A stretch of DNA of 23,808 bases from an uncultured Clostridia bacterium (GTDB lineage Bacteria > Bacillota > Clostridia > TANB77 > CAG-508): positions 1 to 23,808 of the forward strand of contig CAKOVX010000012.1 of the NCBI GenBank assembly GCA_934122155.1, read 5' to 3'. Both the position numbers and the translations under genes were made by a program. This document shows positions 22,350 to 23,808 of this stretch, piece after piece (within the stretch, counting starts at the first letter, position 1; every line of letters begins with the position of its first letter). The notes beneath the pieces are model-generated. The model saw only the letters and a list, made by a program, of their open reading frames with translations. It was not told the origin of the DNA and made no database searches.

Positions 22350-22898
22350 ATGGAATATCTTGAAAAAATATTTAAAAGAACAGGATGGACATCTTTGTTA
22401 ACATCATTAGCATTTGCAATACTTGGAATACTTTTAATTACAAACCCAGAGGGAAGTACAAAAGTAGTATCATTGATTGTAGGAATACTTTTCATTATAG
22501 TAGGACTATACAAATTAGTAGATTATTGCCTAACAAGAGGAAAATATAACTTTTACAATTATGACATAGCATATGGAATTATAGCTATCATCCTTGGAAT
22601 TATAACAATAGCTTACAAAAGCCAAATTGAAACAATATTCAGAGTTTTAATAGGAATTTGGATAGTTTACACAGGAATAATAAGATTAAGCTTGTCATTT
22701 AAATTAAAACTAGTAGAATCACCAACTTGGATATGCAGTTTATTAATTTCTATTGTAATGATAGTATGTGGGCTATATACAATATTTGTATCAAATGCCA
22801 TAGTTGTGACAATAGGAATTGTAATTCTAATTTATTCAATATTAGATATGATAGAAGACATTATATTCTTATCTAACATAAAAAAATTAGAAAAATAA
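22350..22898 (+). CDS. HdeD/DUF308 family membrane protein
   Basis: A 182-aa protein with about six membrane helices in three hairpin pairs, the DUF308 layout: LLTSLAFAILGILLITNPEG, then VSLIVGILFIIVGLYKLVDY, IIAIILGIITI, VLIGIWIVYTGIIRL, LLISIVMIVCGLYTIF and VTIGIVILIYSILDMI. The phrase G-I-L-L-I-x-N-P after helix 1 is characteristic. E. coli HdeD is linked to acid resistance; the role in Firmicutes is unclear. AGGAG is eight bases before ATG 22350; an ATG at 22332 overlaps that site. It closes the TetR-controlled operon and is followed by a strong terminator. Confidence 0.88.
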   Translation: MEYLEKIFKRTGWTSLLTSLAFAILGILLITNPEGSTKVVSLIVGILFIIVGLYKLVDYCLTRGKYNFYNYDIAYGIIAIILGIITIAYKSQIETIFRVLIGIWIVYTGIIRLSLSFKLKLVESPTWICSLLISIVMIVCGLYTIFVSNAIVVTIGIVILIYSILDMIEDIIFLSNIKKLEK

Positions 22899-22969
22899 CT
22901 ACAACAAAAAGACAACGATAAAAAATGAAACAAAAAAATAAAATTAAAACATGAAAAATAATCAAAATT

Positions 22970-23002
22970 AAAAAACTCATTTTTTAAGAAAATGAGTTTT
23001 TT
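22970..23002 (+). terminator. Terminator of the mmpL operon
   Basis: Perfect 14-bp stem AAAAAACTCATTTT / AAAATGAGTTTTTT with a 5-base loop, usable on both strands. Confidence 0.88.
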
Positions 23003-23428
23003 GATTGCAAAAAATAAAACTATAAAAACATAAAAATATTGAAAAATAAACTAAAAAACCCAAAACGACATTGCTAAACAGAACTTAAAACAAAAGAAAA
23101 TAAAAAAATCATTTTTCAAAAAGTAAAAAAATAAAAATAAAACATTTTTTGACATTTTTTTGAAAATAAAGACAGAAATTATATTGAAATATCAAGGAAA
23201 TATAATATAAAGGTTAAAAAATATATGAACAAAAGTGCTTAAAAATCAACATTTTTACTAAAATGTAATAAAATTGTAACATATTTTGAATAAAATAAAA
23301 AAAACGTAAAATATGAGTTTTTACAAGTGAAAAATTGACTGAAAAGCAATAATTAAACTAAAAGGCAAAAGGATAAAACACGCAATAAATCAAGGAAAAG
23401 TGGCAACAGTTACATAAAAGATATGCGT
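23003..23428 (+). other. A+T-rich intergenic region without recognisable gene
   Basis: Over 400 bases dominated by A runs. No frame with a ribosome site, no repeat family and no known RNA motif was found on either strand. Confidence 0.6.
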
Positions 23429-23457
23429 TTGACATTATTATTTATATAGGATAATAT
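23429..23457 (+). promoter_or_regulatory. Promoter of the ribonucleotide reductase gene
   Basis: TTGACA 23429-23434, 17-base spacer, TAATAT 23452-23457. Confidence 0.7.
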
Positions 23458-23477
23458 AAAAGAAAAAAAGAAAAAGG

Positions 23478-23515
23478 TGTACTTACATAGTTATATATAT
23501 AACTATGTAAGTACA
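23478..23515. repeat. 38-base perfect palindrome in the nrdD leader
   Basis: From TGTACTTACATAGTTATAT the sequence mirrors exactly into its complement, ending GTAAGTACA. It lies about 20 bases after the -10 box and 36 bases before the ATG. It could be an operator for a dimeric regulator or an mRNA hairpin. It does not match the NrdR box (ACACTATATATTGTGT-like) closely, and no T run follows, so termination is unlikely. Confidence 0.75.
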
Positions 23516-23551
23516 TATAATCAAGAAGACATAAATAGGGGGGAATAAATA

Positions 23552-23808
23552 ATGCAAGTAGTAAAAAGGGACGGAAAAGTAGTAGATTTTGATCAATCAA
23601 AAATTAGAATCGCAATTGAAAAAGCCAACAAAGAGGTAAAACCAAAAGAAAGAGCAACAAAAGAAGAGATAAACCAAATTATAGAATATGTTGAAGATAT
23701 AGATAAAAAAAGAATCTTAGTAGAAGATATTCAAGACATAATAGAAGAACAATTAATGAGTTTTGGAAAACATGCATTAGCTAAAAAATATATTACTTAT
23801 CGTTATAC
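23552..23808 (+). CDS. nrdD: Anaerobic ribonucleoside-triphosphate reductase N-terminus (ATP-cone), 3' truncated
   Basis: Only 85 codons are in the window. GGGGGG lies eight bases before ATG 23552. MQVVKRDGKVVDFDQSKI begins a standard ATP-cone domain, the allosteric module that switches ribonucleotide reductases on with ATP and off with dATP; it continues IRIAIEKAN, ILVEDIQDIIEEQLM and ends ALAKKYITYRY. The wording is closest to class III NrdD, the oxygen-sensitive glycyl-radical enzyme making dNTPs in anaerobes. A class I/II reductase or NrdR also carries an ATP-cone, but NrdR has it after a zinc ribbon, absent here. Class III is therefore likely but rests on the N-terminus only. Confidence 0.8.
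   Translation, partial: MQVVKRDGKVVDFDQSKIRIAIEKANKEVKPKERATKEEINQIIEYVEDIDKKRILVEDIQDIIEEQLMSFGKHALAKKYITYRY

Noticed and set aside
23003..23428. Possible small RNA or gene in the A-rich gap
   Set aside because: No promoter/terminator pair, ribosome site or conserved motif could be supported.

Overview
The window is very A+T-rich DNA with strong Shine-Dalgarno sites, TTGACA/TATAAT promoters, a CIRCE heat-shock operator, an anaerobic-type ribonucleotide reductase start and a secreted GH25/LysM muramidase. This points to a low-GC Bacillota, probably an anaerobic Clostridia-like or gut lineage; no rRNA or tRNA is present to refine this.

Layout. 1-2300: end of an ASCH protein, a nitroreductase relic with an internal deletion, a short family-I pyrophosphatase-like gene (minus), an HrcA/CIRCE-controlled hsp20 and a Nudix hydrolase. 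2476-5314: the competence/DNA-processing set yifB(comM)-dprA-yraN. 5318-9232: a stand-alone type II-C-like CRISPR locus made of a tracrRNA with its own promoter, cas9 (1076 aa) and a six-repeat array transcribed on the minus strand, with no cas1, cas2 or csn2 in the window. 9279-10688: an acidic 81-aa orphan protein and a cysteine-synthase-family enzyme. 10699-11924: a GH25 muramidase with three LysM repeats. 11987-14679: an SsuABC/TauABC-type ABC importer (ATPase, permease, NMT1/THI5-like binding protein). 14764-17222: metallo-beta-lactamase-fold protein, small membrane protein, a relic of a second MBL gene, a DUF3592-like membrane protein and a histidine phosphatase. 17258-22898: a TetR regulator divergent from an MMPL transporter, a secreted heptad-repeat protein and an HdeD/DUF308 protein, with three TetR-like operators. 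23429-end: promoter, perfect palindrome and N-terminus of a NrdD-type reductase.

Most striking observation: three conserved genes (yifB, the muramidase and the ABC permease) are interrupted by six single-base +1 shifts, and all six have the same form. A C sits directly before an in-frame GGN glycine codon, so the zero-frame codon at every shift is CGG. Skipping that one C, or reading CGGN as one glycine, restores full-length, family-typical proteins of 511, 407 and 272 aa. Arg codons elsewhere in the recognisable genes appear to be AGA, AGG, CGT, CGC and CGA. The only two in-frame CGG codons I found that are not at a shift are in two small, more G+C-rich orphan genes. This pattern suggests that CGG is unassigned in this organism and triggers +1 frameshifting (or quadruplet decoding) to glycine. 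A systematic consensus error is the main alternative.

The CRISPR locus carries a second layer of logic. Each repeat ends (crRNA sense) in a TATAAT, usually in an extended -10 context, so each spacer probably has its own promoter. The outermost repeat keeps its promoter half intact while its handle half has decayed, as expected for a repeat used only as a promoter.
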